Position numbers and translations under genes: made by a program. Source: Arenicola marina (taxonomy: Eukaryota > Annelida > Polychaeta > Arenicolidae). From it: a stretch of 64,000 bases of DNA. Below, in pieces: positions 39,103 through 54,930 of the stretch. The stretch covers positions 44,614,959-44,678,958 of the forward strand of contig OZ025252.1 in assembly GCA_964019135.1 (NCBI GenBank), in the 5' to 3' direction. Numbering within the stretch: the first letter of the stretch is position 1; the number at the start of each line of letters is the position of its first letter. The notes under the pieces are model-generated. The model saw only the letters and a list, made by a program, of their open reading frames with translations, did no database searches and was not told the origin of the DNA.

Positions 39103-39477
39103 ATGTCTGGACGTGGAAAGGGAGGAAAGGCGAAGGGAAAGAGCAAGACCCGGTCATCCCGTGCTGGGCTTCAGTTCCCCGTGGGCCGCATCCACCGTCA
39201 TCTGCGCAAGGGCAACTATGCCGAGCGTGTCGGAGCCGGTGCCCCCGTGTACCTGGCCGCCGTCATGGAGTACCTCGCAGCTGAGGTTCTCGAGTTGGCA
39301 GGAAACGCTGCCCGTGACAACAAGAAGACCAGGATCATCCCCCGTCATCTGCAGCTGGCCATCCGTAACGACGAGGAGTTGAACAAGCTTCTGTCCGGTG
39401 TGACCATCGCGCAGGGTGGTGTGCTGCCTAACATCCAGGCTGTGCTCCTGCCCAAGAAGACCCAGAAAGCTCACTAA
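39103..39477 (+). CDS. H2A: histone H2A, unit 4
   Basis: Identical product. TATA box 39010-39017, stem-loop 39504-39519. Confidence 0.98.
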   Translation: MSGRGKGGKAKGKSKTRSSRAGLQFPVGRIHRHLRKGNYAERVGAGAPVYLAAVMEYLAAEVLELAGNAARDNKKTRIIPRHLQLAIRNDEELNKLLSGVTIAQGGVLPNIQAVLLPKKTQKAH

Positions 39478-40731
39478 ACAGCTTTGGTCCGACTCAACAC
39501 AACGGTCTTTTTCAAGACCACCACACCTTCCAAAAAGAAAACTTGTAGGCCTTTTTATTTTCACCCGCCTCATCCTTTAATCTTATCAATGCTGATGATC
39601 GCGTAATTGCCATTAACGTATCTATAGTAGCTAGGTAGTAACTGCATATAATCCGGTCGATTGATTTGAAAGCCCCAACGCAATCGAATGTAGATCTAAC
39701 TCTTATATCTAACTGACATCGTTAGGGCTAGCAAGGTAGAACACTCCCCACCCCACCCAGGGCATTGGCCTGGCTTCTGTCAACGTACTCTACCTAAAAT
39801 GCATGCTTATCATCACTTTCACGTATCGATCCACAGGTTGGGGTACTACATTTTTTACTTTACTTACTAAAACTATAGGGCGGGGGGGGGGGGGGGCGGG
39901 AAGGGAGCGGGGGGCTACTAGCTTGCTTTAGCTTTAACTTTAACTATCCGTTGCTACCGGATCAACTTTTCACTCGAAAACTCTGGCACCGGACGAAACG
40001 CGTGCTATTAAGCAGAGAAGGAAAAAAAAAACCACACTCGTCCCGAGCTACATATTACCCTAACGTGGGTAAAACAATTTAAAAAAGTGAAACTATGCCG
40101 TGTTTGTTACTAAGGTAACGTTCAATACCCATGGCTTTACACCTTCCTATGGGAGAAAATTTGGGTACCTATTGTACTCCTCCGGTTTGTAGATCTACGG
40201 GGTTGAAAATTATCATTATTAGTCTTGTTTAATGCATGATTTATATATTGGGCTCTAAACATATTAGTTAACCCGTTTGTTTGTCGAGTACTGTTTGAAT
40301 CCGCTGGCGGGGTAAACCGTGGCGCTGGTCTATATATATCTCCTGAATGTTTGGTATGGTTCATGCTTTGGACGCCTATATCTGATGTGCATGCACCTAC
40401 GATGAAATAAACATGTGTCAGGTTTTGTTTGAACTGCGTTATTTAAAATTAAGCTGTCAGTGGACTACATTTCCGCTCTATCGTGTAAATTTATATAAGG
40501 TTATAAGGCTTACTAAATCTAGATCTATATGCATTTATATTTATATGGACTAACTTATACTTCTATTGTAATAAAGATTAAGAAACCGAACAAGTTTCTA
40601 AGGGGAAGACTGGCTGTATGAATAGTTGTAAATAAACAAACGAAAACGCAGAGCAAGCGGTCTTCTTTGTGGAAGATGTGGTGGTCTTGAAAAAGACCGT
40701 TTGGGGAGTGTTGCCGGTGGAGCAGGCCTGT

Positions 40732-41151
<420 letters not shown>

Positions 41152-41996
41152 TCAGTGAAACTGATGTGCCGGGCACAGTTGTGTGGCGTTTTTAAAGGGG
41201 CTCTAACCGTGGCAGTGTGGTTCGGAAAATGGCGGGCCTTTACCGAGCTTCTGATTGGCTAGGAAAGGTCGACCGGCCGCGCCCCACCCTCTCCCTTAGC
41301 CCCGTGCCTGCCACACATTTCAATCCCCTGCTTCGCTCGTTTCGCGACCGCGTCGATGATATTGCTCACCGGCCTCGGCTCGCCTCTCGCGGCTTTGGGT
41401 CGGTGGGTTCAGCCACCGCCCGCGCTACCTAGGTAGGCCCCCGGCGCCCTCGCACACCGCCCGAGGTCGGGCAGTGAGCAAGGACTGGGGCTGGGGTTGG
41501 GGTGGGGGCCCGGTGGCCGGCCGGCTCCCCGCGATACTATCGGCTTTCGGCAAGTGTATATAGTTTGTCAGAAGCAAAGACCAAACCGTGCAAGGCCTAT
41601 AACTGTATAAGTATAACATCAAAGACTGGTTTTGGTTGTAAATAAATAGGCCGGGATATTACGTTACGTGGTTAAAGCCCCCATCCACAACATTGTTCAT
41701 CATTGTAACAATGCATAAGCTTACTGTCATACGAGATCACTGATTTTAGTCGTGTTCAGATTCAGTGCATTGTAAATCAGTGTGCCATCAAGTCAAATAT
41801 TACGACTTATTAAGTTATAGATTCAAAAGGCACTTTATTTCCGGAATTTCATCCACCCCATTTTGTGAATTTCTGTCTTATGAAAGTAAGCTTATAAATT
41901 ATAGATCTAGTCTATAAAATGTAGTAGATGGCTAAGTATATTGGGTGTGTAGACTACGATTGTTATTATTCATTGCTTACTTACGCGGTCTTCCTA

Positions 41997-42563
41997 AAGT
42001 CAAAGTCATAAATGCCGTAGACACACGTTTCGGCCCATATTTTCTACGAATTTGCCTCGATCACTCTAAAAATCACTGACCTGAGAAAGCAACACTAGAC
42101 CATTTTAATGATACCAAACTTACCTTTGTAACGCGATGTTATCCTTTTTTATGACACAAAGAATATTTCTCCATGCTGACACTCCGTTGGCAGAAAACGC
42201 TCTGTCGCCAAAATACTAAAACACGCGTCATAAAATGATGGTTGCCATGGCGCCGAACGTGCTTTGAACAATACATGCTCTATATTTATACCAGCCACGA
42301 GGATGCCATGGCAACTACAGAGCCTTTCATTGTCTGTGATTTAGTCTAGTTGTGAAAGTGTGTCTGCTCCCAATGGAGTGTCAGCATGGAGAAATATTGT
42401 TTGTGTCTTAAAAAAGGATAACCTCGCAGTACAAACGTAAGTTTAGTATCATTAAAATGGTCTAGTGTTGCTTTCTCATGTCAGGGATTTTTAGAGTGAT
42501 CGAGGCAAATTCGCAGAAAATATGGGCCAAAACGTGTGTCTACGGCATTTATGACTTTGACTT
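41997..42563. mobile_element. 567-bp foldback MITE, unit 5
   Basis: Third copy, same TA site and length as those in units 2 and 3. Confidence 0.88.
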
Positions 42564-42811
42564 TAAGCTTGCAACATACCGATTAACAATATCAAGAGAA
42601 CGCAGCCGGTGTATAAAATCAAGTGCTAACGCCAAAACTGTTATCCGTTATCCAGTGGCAGTGCTTGATTTGAATTATATTATCAATATAGAAAACTAAT
42701 AACTTGGCAAAAAACGCAATAAAAGCATTCGTATCGACTTTCTTTTTGGAGGATGTGGTGGTCTTGAAAAAGACCGTTTGTTGTGATAAGCTGACCGCAA
42801 GGGTTGACAGC

Positions 42812-43213
<402 letters not shown>

Positions 43214-44027
43214 TTAGAGCGCCACCAAGTAGGCCGCCAAGTGAATGAGTGACTGAAGAAAGCAGAGAACGGTAATCGACCGTAGGCAGGTAGGCCCAGT
43301 GCGCAGTCGCACTCACATTCACGGTCTGTGGGGCTCGCCTCGGCTCGCCTCGGCTTGCCTGGCTCTCTTTGTCTATACAGCAGCCCGCCAAAATCAGCAA
43401 CCGTCTCTTTCGTCAGTCACTCCAACGAATCGCCCCCCCCCCCCCCGCCTCCGTCCCCCACCTTCCAACGCCCTCCCGTCACACCCACAAGCACATTCTG
43501 CTCCCCTCTCTCGCCCCAACCTACCCTCAATGTTATCAACCAGCACCCGGGTTTTAATCCGGTTAAGCCGCCGATCGCCCGTCTCTGATACCCCCAACCC
43601 ACGCAATATATTACTAGAACTTATAAAAAGGCTACACTCGTTTAGCACAGTTTAATAACTATACAGCAGAAGCAGCAAACAACGAATCCTGAACCGAACC
43701 ATACTTTCTTATCATATAGTGTAGTATGTGTATGAATATTTCAATCCCGTTGAACACTTCTAGTATCATCACTGATCATACGCGCAGTTATAGTGTTGTA
43801 CGTATCAAGCAGTTGTGGTAAAAACAACGCGCATTTATTTGATTACTTATCGCTGACAAGTCCTATAACTTATAAGAGATAGGTTTTATAAGTATTTTAA
43901 AAATCATTCAGAGGGAAAAACTAAATTGACAAAAAGGAAGACACAAGCATTAACATAGGTTTTCTTTTTGGAAGGTGTGGTGGTCTTGAAAAAGACCGTT
44001 GGGTTTGGCAGAAAAGCGGCAAGCCGT

Positions 44028-44399
44028 TTACTTGGAGCTGGTGTACTTGGTCACAGCCTTGGTGCCCTCGCTCACGGCGTGCTTGGCCAACTCGCCAGGC
44101 AGAAGGAGACGGACAGCCGTCTGGATCTCTCTGCTGGTGATGGTGGAGCGGCGGTTGTAGTGGGCCAGGCGGGAGGACTCGGCGGCAATGCGCTCAAAGA
44201 TGTCGTTGACGAAGGAGTTCATGATGCTCATGGCCTTGCTGGAGATTCCAGTGTCGGGGTGAACCTGCTTCAGCACCTTGTAGATGTAGATGCTGTAGCT
44301 CTCCCTCCTCCTCCTGCGCTTCTTCTTGTCCCCGGTACGGGCGGCCTTTGCCTTGCTGGCGGCCTTCTTCGATCCCTTAGACGCAGCCTTGGGCGGCAT
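44028..44399 (-). CDS. H2B: histone H2B, unit 5
   Basis: Identical product. Stem-loop 43997-43982, TATA box 44466-44458. Confidence 0.98.
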   Translation of the reverse strand: MPPKAASKGSKKAASKAKAARTGDKKKRRRRRESYSIYIYKVLKQVHPDTGISSKAMSIMNSFVNDIFERIAAESSRLAHYNRRSTITSREIQTAVRLLLPGELAKHAVSEGTKAVTKYTSSK

Positions 44400-44633
44400 G
44401 ATTATTCTCGGTAGCGAGTAGACTGAGAGAATGTGAGTGGCCAGGCCAGTTGCTCACCCTTATATACAGCGCCCGCGTGGCAGGCTGACTACCGCGGCGT
44501 GGCAGGCAACTCGGCTCGCCCACTGCCACACGCAGCGGCCTATATAAGAGAGCGGCACGCTGACCAGCGCTCACACTTCTCATTCTCACTCTCCGTGTGC
44601 GGATCGAAAAGATCACTACTCACTCTACTCATC

Positions 44634-45008
44634 ATGTCTGGACGTGGAAAGGGAGGAAAGGCGAAGGGAAAGAGCAAGACCCGGTCATCCCGTGCTGGGC
44701 TTCAGTTCCCCGTGGGCCGCATCCACCGTCATCTGCGCAAGGGCAACTATGCCGAGCGTGTCGGAGCCGGTGCCCCCGTGTACCTGGCCGCCGTCATGGA
44801 GTACCTCGCAGCTGAGGTTCTCGAGTTGGCAGGAAACGCTGCCCGTGACAACAAGAAGACCAGGATCATCCCCCGTCATCTGCAGCTGGCCATCCGTAAC
44901 GACGAGGAGTTGAACAAGCTTCTGTCCGGTGTGACCATCGCGCAGGGTGGTGTGCTGCCTAACATCCAGGCTGTGCTCCTGCCCAAGAAGACCCAGAAAG
45001 CTCACTAA
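44634..45008 (+). CDS. H2A: histone H2A, unit 5
   Basis: Identical product. TATA box 44541-44548, stem-loop 45035-45050. Confidence 0.98.
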   Translation: MSGRGKGGKAKGKSKTRSSRAGLQFPVGRIHRHLRKGNYAERVGAGAPVYLAAVMEYLAAEVLELAGNAARDNKKTRIIPRHLQLAIRNDEELNKLLSGVTIAQGGVLPNIQAVLLPKKTQKAH

Positions 45009-46263
45009 ACAGCTTTGGTCCGACTCAACACAACGGTCTTTTTCAAGACCACCACACCTTCCAAAAAGAAAACTTGTAGGCCTTTTTATTTTCACCCGCC
45101 TCATCCTTTAATCTTATCAATGCTGATGATCGCGTAATTGCCATTAACGTATCTATAGTAGCTAGGTAGTAACTGCATATAATCCGGTCGATTGATTTGA
45201 AAGCCCCAACGCAATCGAATGTAGATCTAACTCTTATATCTAACTGACATCGTTAGGGCTAGCAAGGTAGAACACTCCCCACCCCACCCAGGGCATTGGC
45301 CTGGCTTCTGTCAACGTACTCTACCTAAAATGCATGCTTATCATCACTTTCACGTATCGATCCACAGGTTGGGGTACTACATTTTTTACTTTACTTACTA
45401 AAACTATAGGGCGGGGGGGGGGGGGGGGCGGGAAGGGAGCGGGGGGCTACTAGCTTGCTTTAGCTTTAACTTTAACTATCCGTTGCTACCGGATCAACTT
45501 TTCACTCGAAAACTCTGGCACCGGACGAAACGCGTGCTATTAAGCAGAGAAGGAAAAAAAAAACCACACTCGTCCCGAGCTACATATTACCCTAACGTGG
45601 GTAAAACAATTTAAAAAAGTGAAACTATGCCGTGTTTGTTACTAAGGTAACGTTCAATACCCATGGCTTTACACCTTCCTATGGGAGAAAATTTGGGTAC
45701 CTATTGTACTCCTCCGGTTTGTAGATCTACGGGGTTGAAAATTATCATTATTAGTCTTGTTTAATGCATGATTTATATATTGGGCTCTAAACATATTAGT
45801 TAACCCGTTTGTTTGTCGAGTACTGTTTGAATCCGCTGGCGGGGTAAACCGTGGCGCTGGTCTATATATATCTCCTGAATGTTTGGTATGGTTCATGCTT
45901 TGGACGCCTATATCTGATGTGCATGCACCTACGATGAAATAAACATGTGTCAGGTTTTGTTTGAACTGCGTTATTTAAAATTAAGCTGTCAGTGGACTAC
46001 ATTTCCGCTCTATCGTGTAAATTTATATAAGGTTATAAGGCTTACTAAATCTAGATCTATATGCATTTATATTTATATGGACTAACTTATACTTCTATTG
46101 TAATAAAGATTAAGAAACCGAACAAGTTTCTAAGGGGAAGACTGGCTGTATGAATAGTTGTAAATAAACAAACGAAAACGCAGAGCAAGCGGTCTTCTTT
46201 GTGGAAGATGTGGTGGTCTTGAAAAAGACCGTTTGGGGAGTGTTGCCGGTGGAGCAGGCCTGT

Positions 46264-46683
<420 letters not shown>

Positions 46684-47774
46684 TCAGTGAAACTGATGTG
46701 CCGGGCACAGTTGTGTGGCGTTTTTAAAGGGGCTCTAACCGTGGCAGTGTGGTTCGGAAAATGGCGGGCCTTTACCGAGCTTCTGATTGGCTAGGAAAGG
46801 TCGACCGGCCGCGCCCCACCCTCTCCCTTAGCCCCGTGCCTGCCACACATTTCAATCCCCTGCTTCGCTCGTTTCGCGACCGCGTCGATGATATTGCTCA
46901 CCGGCCTCGGCTCGCCTCTCGCGGCTTTGGGTCGGTGGGTTCAGCCACCGCCCGCGCTACCTAGGTAGGCCCCCGGCGCCCTCGCACACCGCCCGAGGTC
47001 GGGCAGTGAGCAAGGACTGGGGCTGGGGTTGGGGTGGGGGCCCGGTGGCCGGCCGGCTCCCCGCGATACTATCGGCTTTCGGCAAGTGTATATAGTTTGT
47101 CAGAAGCAAAGACCAAACCGTGCAAGGCCTATAACTGTATAAGTATAACATCAAAGACTGGTTTTGGTTGTAAATAAATAGGCCGGGATATTACGTTACG
47201 TGGTTAAAGCCCCCATCCACAACATTGTTCATCATTGTAACAATGCATAAGCTTACTGTCATACGAGATCACTGATTTTAGTCGTGTTCAGATTCAGTGC
47301 ATTGTAAATCAGTGTGCCATCAAGTCAAATATTACGACTTATTAAGTTATAGATTCAAAAGGCACTTTATTTCCGGAATTTCATCCACCCCATTTTGTGA
47401 ATTTCTGTCTTATGAAAGTAAGCTTATAAATTATAGATCTAGTCTATAAAATGTAGTAGATGGCTAAGTATATTGGGTGTGTAGACTACGATTGTTATTA
47501 TTCATTGCTTACTTACGCGGTCTTCCTAAGCTTGCAACATACCGATTAACAATATCAAGAGAACGCAGCCGGTGTATAAAATCAAGTGCTAACGCCAAAA
47601 CTGTTATCCGTTATCCAGTGGCAGTGCTTGATTTGAATTATATTATCAATATAGAAAACTAATAACTTGGCAAAAAACGCAATAAAAGCATTCGTATCGA
47701 CTTTCTTTTTGGAGGATGTGGTGGTCTTGAAAAAGACCGTTTGTTGTGATAAGCTGACCGCAAGGGTTGACAGC

Positions 47775-48176
<402 letters not shown>

Positions 48177-48990
48177 TTAGAGCGCCACCAAGTAGGCCGC
48201 CAAGTGAATGAGTGACTGAAGAAAGCAGAGAACGGTAATCGACCGCAGGCAGGTAGGCCCAGTGCGCAGTCGCACTCACATTCACGGTCTGTGGGGCTCG
48301 CCTCGGCTCGCCTCGGCTTGCCTGGCTCTCTTTGTCTATACAGCAGCCCGCCAAAATCAGCAACCGTCTCTTTCGTCAGTCACTCCAACGAATCGCCCCC
48401 CCCCCCCCCGCCTCCGTCCCCCACCTTCCAACGCCCTCCCGTCACACCCACAAGCACATTCTGCTCCCCTCTCTCGCCCCAACCTACCCTCAATGTTATC
48501 AACCAGCACCCGGGTTTTAATCCGGTTAAGCCGCCGATCGCCCGTCTCTGATACCCCCAACCCACGCAATATATTACTAGAACTTATAAAAAGGCTACAC
48601 TCGTTTAGCACAGTTTAATAACTATACAGCAGAAGCAGCAAACAACGAATCCTGAACCGAACCATACTTTCTTATCATATAGTGTAGTATGTGTATGAAT
48701 ATTTCAATCCCGTTGAACACTTCTAGTATCATCACTGATCATACGCGCAGTTATAGTGTTGTACGTATCAAGCAGTTGTGGTAAAAACAACGCGCATTTA
48801 TTTGATTACTTATCGCTGACAAGTCCTATAACTTATAAGAGATAGGTTTTATAAGTATTTTTAAAATCATTCAGAGGGAAAAACTAAATTGACAAAAAGG
48901 AAGACACAAGCATTAACATAGGTTTTCTTTTTGGAAGGTGTGGTGGTCTTGAAAAAGACCGTTGGGTTTGGCAGAAAAGCGGCAAGCCGT

Positions 48991-49362
48991 TTACTTGGAG
49001 CTGGTGTACTTGGTCACAGCCTTGGTGCCCTCGCTCACGGCGTGCTTGGCCAACTCGCCAGGCAGAAGGAGACGGACAGCCGTCTGGATCTCTCTGCTGG
49101 TGATGGTGGAGCGGCGGTTGTAGTGGGCCAGGCGGGAGGACTCGGCGGCAATGCGCTCAAAGATGTCGTTGACGAAGGAGTTCATGATGCTCATGGCCTT
49201 GCTGGAGATTCCAGTGTCGGGGTGAACCTGCTTCAGCACCTTGTAGATGTAGATGCTGTAGCTCTCCCTCCTCCTCCTGCGCTTCTTCTTGTCCCCGGTA
49301 CGGGCGGCCTTTGCCTTGCTGGCGGCCTTCTTCGATCCCTTAGACGCAGCCTTGGGCGGCAT
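48991..49362 (-). CDS. H2B: histone H2B, unit 6
   Basis: Identical product. Stem-loop 48960-48945, TATA box 49429-49421. Confidence 0.98.
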   Translation of the reverse strand: MPPKAASKGSKKAASKAKAARTGDKKKRRRRRESYSIYIYKVLKQVHPDTGISSKAMSIMNSFVNDIFERIAAESSRLAHYNRRSTITSREIQTAVRLLLPGELAKHAVSEGTKAVTKYTSSK

Positions 49363-49596
49363 GATTATTCTCGGTAGCGAGTAGACTGAGAGAATGTGAG
49401 TGGCCAGGCCAGTTGCTCACCCTTATATACAGCGCCCGCGTGGCAGGCTGACTACCGCGGCGTGGCAGGCAACTCGGCTCGCCCACTGCCACACGCAGCG
49501 GCCTATATAAGAGAGCGGCACGCTGACCAGCGCTCACACTTCTCATTCTCACTCTCCGTGTGCGGATCGAAAAGATCACTACTCACTCTACTCATC

Positions 49597-49971
49597 ATGT
49601 CTGGACGTGGAAAGGGAGGAAAGGCGAAGGGAAAGAGCAAGACCCGGTCATCCCGTGCTGGGCTTCAGTTCCCCGTGGGCCGCATCCACCGTCATCTGCG
49701 CAAGGGCAACTATGCCGAGCGTGTCGGAGCCGGTGCCCCCGTGTACCTGGCCGCCGTCATGGAGTACCTCGCAGCTGAGGTTCTCGAGTTGGCAGGAAAC
49801 GCTGCCCGTGACAACAAGAAGACCAGGATCATCCCCCGTCATCTGCAGCTGGCCATCCGTAACGACGAGGAGTTGAACAAGCTTCTGTCCGGTGTGACCA
49901 TCGCGCAGGGTGGTGTGCTGCCTAACATCCAGGCTGTGCTCCTGCCCAAGAAGACCCAGAAAGCTCACTAA
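49597..49971 (+). CDS. H2A: histone H2A, unit 6
   Basis: Identical product; the stop codon is intact, but the 3' untranslated region is one base shorter (CACTAACAG instead of CACTAAACAG). TATA box 49504-49511, stem-loop 49997-50012. Confidence 0.98.
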   Translation: MSGRGKGGKAKGKSKTRSSRAGLQFPVGRIHRHLRKGNYAERVGAGAPVYLAAVMEYLAAEVLELAGNAARDNKKTRIIPRHLQLAIRNDEELNKLLSGVTIAQGGVLPNIQAVLLPKKTQKAH

Positions 49972-51223
49972 CAGCTTTGGTCCGACTCAACACAACGGTC
50001 TTTTTCAAGACCACCACACCTTCCAAAAAGAAAACTTGTAGGCCTTTTTATTTTCACCCGCCTCGCCCTCATCCTTTAATCTTATCAATGCTGATGATCG
50101 CGTAATTGCCATTAACGTAGTAGCTAGGTAGTAACTGCATATAATCCGGTCGATTGATTTGAAAGCCCCAACGCAATCGAATGTAGATCTAACTCTTATA
50201 TCTAACTGACATCGTTAGGGCTAGCAGGGTAGAACACTCCCCACCCCACCCAGGGCATTGGCCTGGCTTCTGTCAACGTACTCTACCTAAAATGCATGCT
50301 TATCATCACTTTCACGTATCGATCCACAGGTTGGGGTACTACATTTTTTACTTTACTTACTAAAACTATAGGGCGGGGGGGGGGGGGGGCGGGAAGGGAG
50401 CGGGTGCTACTAGCTTGCTTTAGCTTTAACTTTAACTATCCGTTGCTACCGGATCAACTTTTCACTCGAAAACTCTGGCACCGGACGAAACGCGTGCTAT
50501 TAAGCAGAGAAGGAAAAAAAAAAACACACTCGTCCCGAGCTACATATTACCCTAACGTGGGTAAAACAATTTAAAAAAGTGAAACTATGCCGTGTTTGTT
50601 ACTAAGGTAACGTTCAATACCCATGGCTTTACACCTTCCTATGGGAGAAAATTTGGGTACCTATTGTACTCCTCCGGTTTGTAGATCTACGGGGTTGAAA
50701 ATTATCATTATTAGTCTTGTTTAATGCATGATTTATATATTGGGCTCTAAACATATTAGTTAACCCGTTTGTTTGTCGAGTACTGTTTGAATCCGCTGGC
50801 GGGGTAAACCGTGGCGCTGGTCTATATATATCTCCTGAATGTTTGGTATGGTTCATGCTTTGGACGCCTATATCTCATGTGCATGCACCTACGATGAAAT
50901 AAACATGTGTCAGGTTTTGTTTGAACTGCGTTATTTAAAATTAAGCTGTCAGTGGACTACATTTCCGCTCTATCGTGTAAATTTATATAAGGTTATAAGG
51001 CTTACTAAATCTAGATCTATATGCATTTATATTTATATGGACTAACTTATACTTCTATTGTAATAAAGATTAAGAAATCGAACAAGTTTCTAAGGGGAAG
51101 ACTGGCTGTATGAATAGTTGTAAATAAACAAACGAAAACGCAGAGCAAGCGGTCTTCTTTGTGGAAGATGTGGTGGTCTTGAAAAAGACCGTTTGGGGAG
51201 TGTTGCCGGTGGAGCAGGCCTGT

Positions 51224-51643
<420 letters not shown>

Positions 51644-52734
51644 TCAGTGAAACTGATGTGCCGGGCACAGTTGTGTGGCGTTTTTAAAGGGGCTCTAACC
51701 GTGGCAGTGTGGTTCGGAAAATGGCGGGCCTTTACCGAGCTTCTGATTGGCTAGGAAAGGTCGACCGGCCGCGCCCCACCCTCTCCCTTAGCCCCGTGCC
51801 TGCCACACATTTCAATCCCCTGCTTCGCTCGTTTCGCGACCGCGTCGATGATATTGCTCACCGGCCTCGGCTCGCCTCTCGCGGCTTTGGGTCGGTGGGT
51901 TCAGCCACCGCCCGCGCTACCTAGGTAGGCCCCCGGCGCCCTCGCACACCGCCCGAGGTCGGGCAGTGAGCAAGGACTGGGGCTGGGGTTGGGGTGGGGG
52001 CCCGGTGGCCGGCCGGCTCCCCGCGATACTATCGGCTTTCGGCAAGTGTATATAGTTTGTCAGAAGCAAAGACCAAACCGTGCAAGGCCTATAACTGTAT
52101 AAGTATAACATCAAAGACTGGTTTTGGTTGTAAATAAATAGGCCGGGATATTACGTTACGTGGTTAAAGCCCCCATCCACAACATTGTTCATCATTGTAA
52201 CAATGCATAAGCTTACTGTCATACGAGATCACTGATTTTAGTCGTGTTCAGATTCAATGCATTGTAAATCAGTGTGCCATCAAGTCAAATATTACGACTT
52301 ATTAAGTTATAGATTCAAAAGGCACTTTATTTCCGGAATTTCATCCACCCCATTTTGTGAATTTCTGTCTTATGAAAGTAAGCTTATAAATTATAGATCT
52401 AGTCTATAAAATGTAGTAGATGGCTAAGTATATTGGGTGTGTAGACTACGATTGTTATTATTCATTGCTTACTTACGCGGTCTTCCTAAGCTTGCAACAT
52501 ACCGATTAACAATATCAAGAGAACGCAGCCGGTGTATAAAATCAAGTGCTAACGCCAAAGCTGTTATCCGTTATCCAGTGGCAGTGCTTGATTTGAATTA
52601 TATTATCAATATAGAAAACTAATAACTTGGCAAAAAACGCAATAAAAGCATTCGTATCGACTTTCTTTTTGGAGGATGTGGTGGTCTTGAAAAAGACCGT
52701 TTGTTGTGATAAGCTGACCGCAAGGGTTGACAGC

Positions 52735-53136
<402 letters not shown>

Positions 53137-53947
53137 TTAGAGCGCCACCAAGTGGGCCGCCAAGTGAATGAGTGACTGAAGAAAGCAGAGAACGGTAATC
53201 GACCGCAGGCAGGTAGGCCCAGTGCGCAGTCGCACTCACATTCACGGTCTGTGGGGCTCGCCTCGGCTCGCCTCGGCTTGCCTGGCTCTCTTTGTCTATA
53301 CAGCAGCCCGCCAAAATCAGCAACCGTCTCTTTCGTCAGTCACTCCAACGAATCGCCCCCCCCCCCGCCTCCGTCCCCCACCTTCCAACGCCCTCCCGTC
53401 ACACCCACAAGCACATTCTGCTCCCCTCTCTCGCCCCAACCTACCCTCAATGTTATCAACCAGCACCCGGGTTTTAATCCGGTTAAGCCGCCGATCGCCC
53501 GTCTCTGATACCCCCAACCCACGCAATATATTACTAGAACTTATAAAAAGGCTACACTCGTTTAGCACAGTTTAATAACTATACAGCAGAAGCAGCAAAC
53601 AACGAATCCTGAACCGAACCATACTTTCTTATCATATAGTGTAGTATGTGTATGAATATTTCAATCCCGTTGAACACTTCTAGTATCATCACTGATCATA
53701 CGCGCAGTTATAGTGTTGTACGTATCAAGCAGTTGTGGTAAAAACAACGCGCATTTATTTGATTACTTATCGCTGACAAGTCCTATAACTTATAAGAGAT
53801 ATGTTTTATAAGTATTTTTAAAATCATTCAGAGGGAAAAACTAAATTGACAAAAAGGAAGACACAAGCATTAACATAGGTTTTCTTTTTGGAAGGTGTGG
53901 TGGTCTTGAAAAAGACCGTTGGGTTTGGCAGAAAAGCGGCAAGCCGT

Positions 53948-54319
53948 TTACTTGGAGCTGGTGTACTTGGTCACAGCCTTGGTGCCCTCGCTCACGGCGT
54001 GCTTGGCCAACTCGCCAGGCAGAAGGAGACGGACAGCCGTCTGGATCTCTCTGCTGGTGATGGTGGAGCGGCGGTTGTAGTGGGCCAGGCGGGAGGACTC
54101 GGCGGCAATGCGCTCAAAGATGTCGTTGACGAAGGAGTTCATGATGCTCATGGCCTTGCTGGAGATTCCAGTGTCGGGGTGAACCTGCTTCAGCACCTTG
54201 TAGATGTAGATGCTGTAGCTCTCCCTCCTCCTCCTGCGCTTCTTCTTGTCCCCGGTACGGGCGGCCTTTGCCTTGCTGGCGGCCTTCTTCGATCCCTTAG
54301 ACGCAGCCTTGGGCGGCAT
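53948..54319 (-). CDS. H2B: histone H2B, unit 7
   Basis: Identical product. Stem-loop 53917-53902, TATA box 54386-54378. Confidence 0.98.
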   Translation of the reverse strand: MPPKAASKGSKKAASKAKAARTGDKKKRRRRRESYSIYIYKVLKQVHPDTGISSKAMSIMNSFVNDIFERIAAESSRLAHYNRRSTITSREIQTAVRLLLPGELAKHAVSEGTKAVTKYTSSK

Positions 54320-54555
54320 GATTATTCTCGGTAGCGAGTAGACTGAGAGAATGTGAGTGGCCAGGCCAGTTGCTCACCCTTATATACAGCGCCCGCGTGG
54401 CAGGCTGACTACCGCGGCGTGGCAGGCAACTCGGCTCGCCCCCACTGCCACACGCAGCGGCCTATATAAGAGAGCGGCACGCTGACCAGCGCTCACACTT
54501 CTCATTCTCACTCTCCGTGTGCGGATCGAAAAGATCACTACTCACTCTACTCATC
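54320..54555. promoter_or_regulatory. divergent H2B-H2A promoter, unit 7 (two bases longer)
   Basis: Reads CTCGCCCCCACTGCC at about 54435 where all other units read CTCGCCCACTGCC. The extra bases fall between the two TATA boxes and next to the inverted GTGGCAG element, leaving each gene's own TATA-to-ATG spacing unchanged. They also close the upstream open frame that precedes H2A in the other units, which supports that frame being non-coding. Confidence 0.85.
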
Positions 54556-54930
54556 ATGTCTGGACGTGGAAAGGGAGGAAAGGCGAAGGGAAAGAGCAAG
54601 ACCCGGTCATCCCGTGCTGGGCTTCAGTTCCCCGTGGGCCGCATCCACCGTCATCTGCGCAAGGGCAACTATGCCGAGCGTGTCGGAGCCGGTGCCCCCG
54701 TGTACCTGGCCGCCGTCATGGAGTACCTCGCAGCTGAGGTTCTCGAGTTGGCAGGAAACGCTGCCCGTGACAACAAGAAGACCAGGATCATCCCCCGTCA
54801 TCTGCAGCTGGCCATCCGTAACGACGAGGAGTTGAACAAGCTTCTGTCCGGTGTGACCATCGCGCAGGGTGGTGTGCTGCCTAACATCCAGGCTGTGCTC
54901 CTGCCCAAGAAGACCCAGAAAGCTCACTAA
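54556..54930 (+). CDS. H2A: histone H2A, unit 7
   Basis: Identical product. TATA box 54463-54470, stem-loop 54957-54972. Confidence 0.98.
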   Translation: MSGRGKGGKAKGKSKTRSSRAGLQFPVGRIHRHLRKGNYAERVGAGAPVYLAAVMEYLAAEVLELAGNAARDNKKTRIIPRHLQLAIRNDEELNKLLSGVTIAQGGVLPNIQAVLLPKKTQKAH

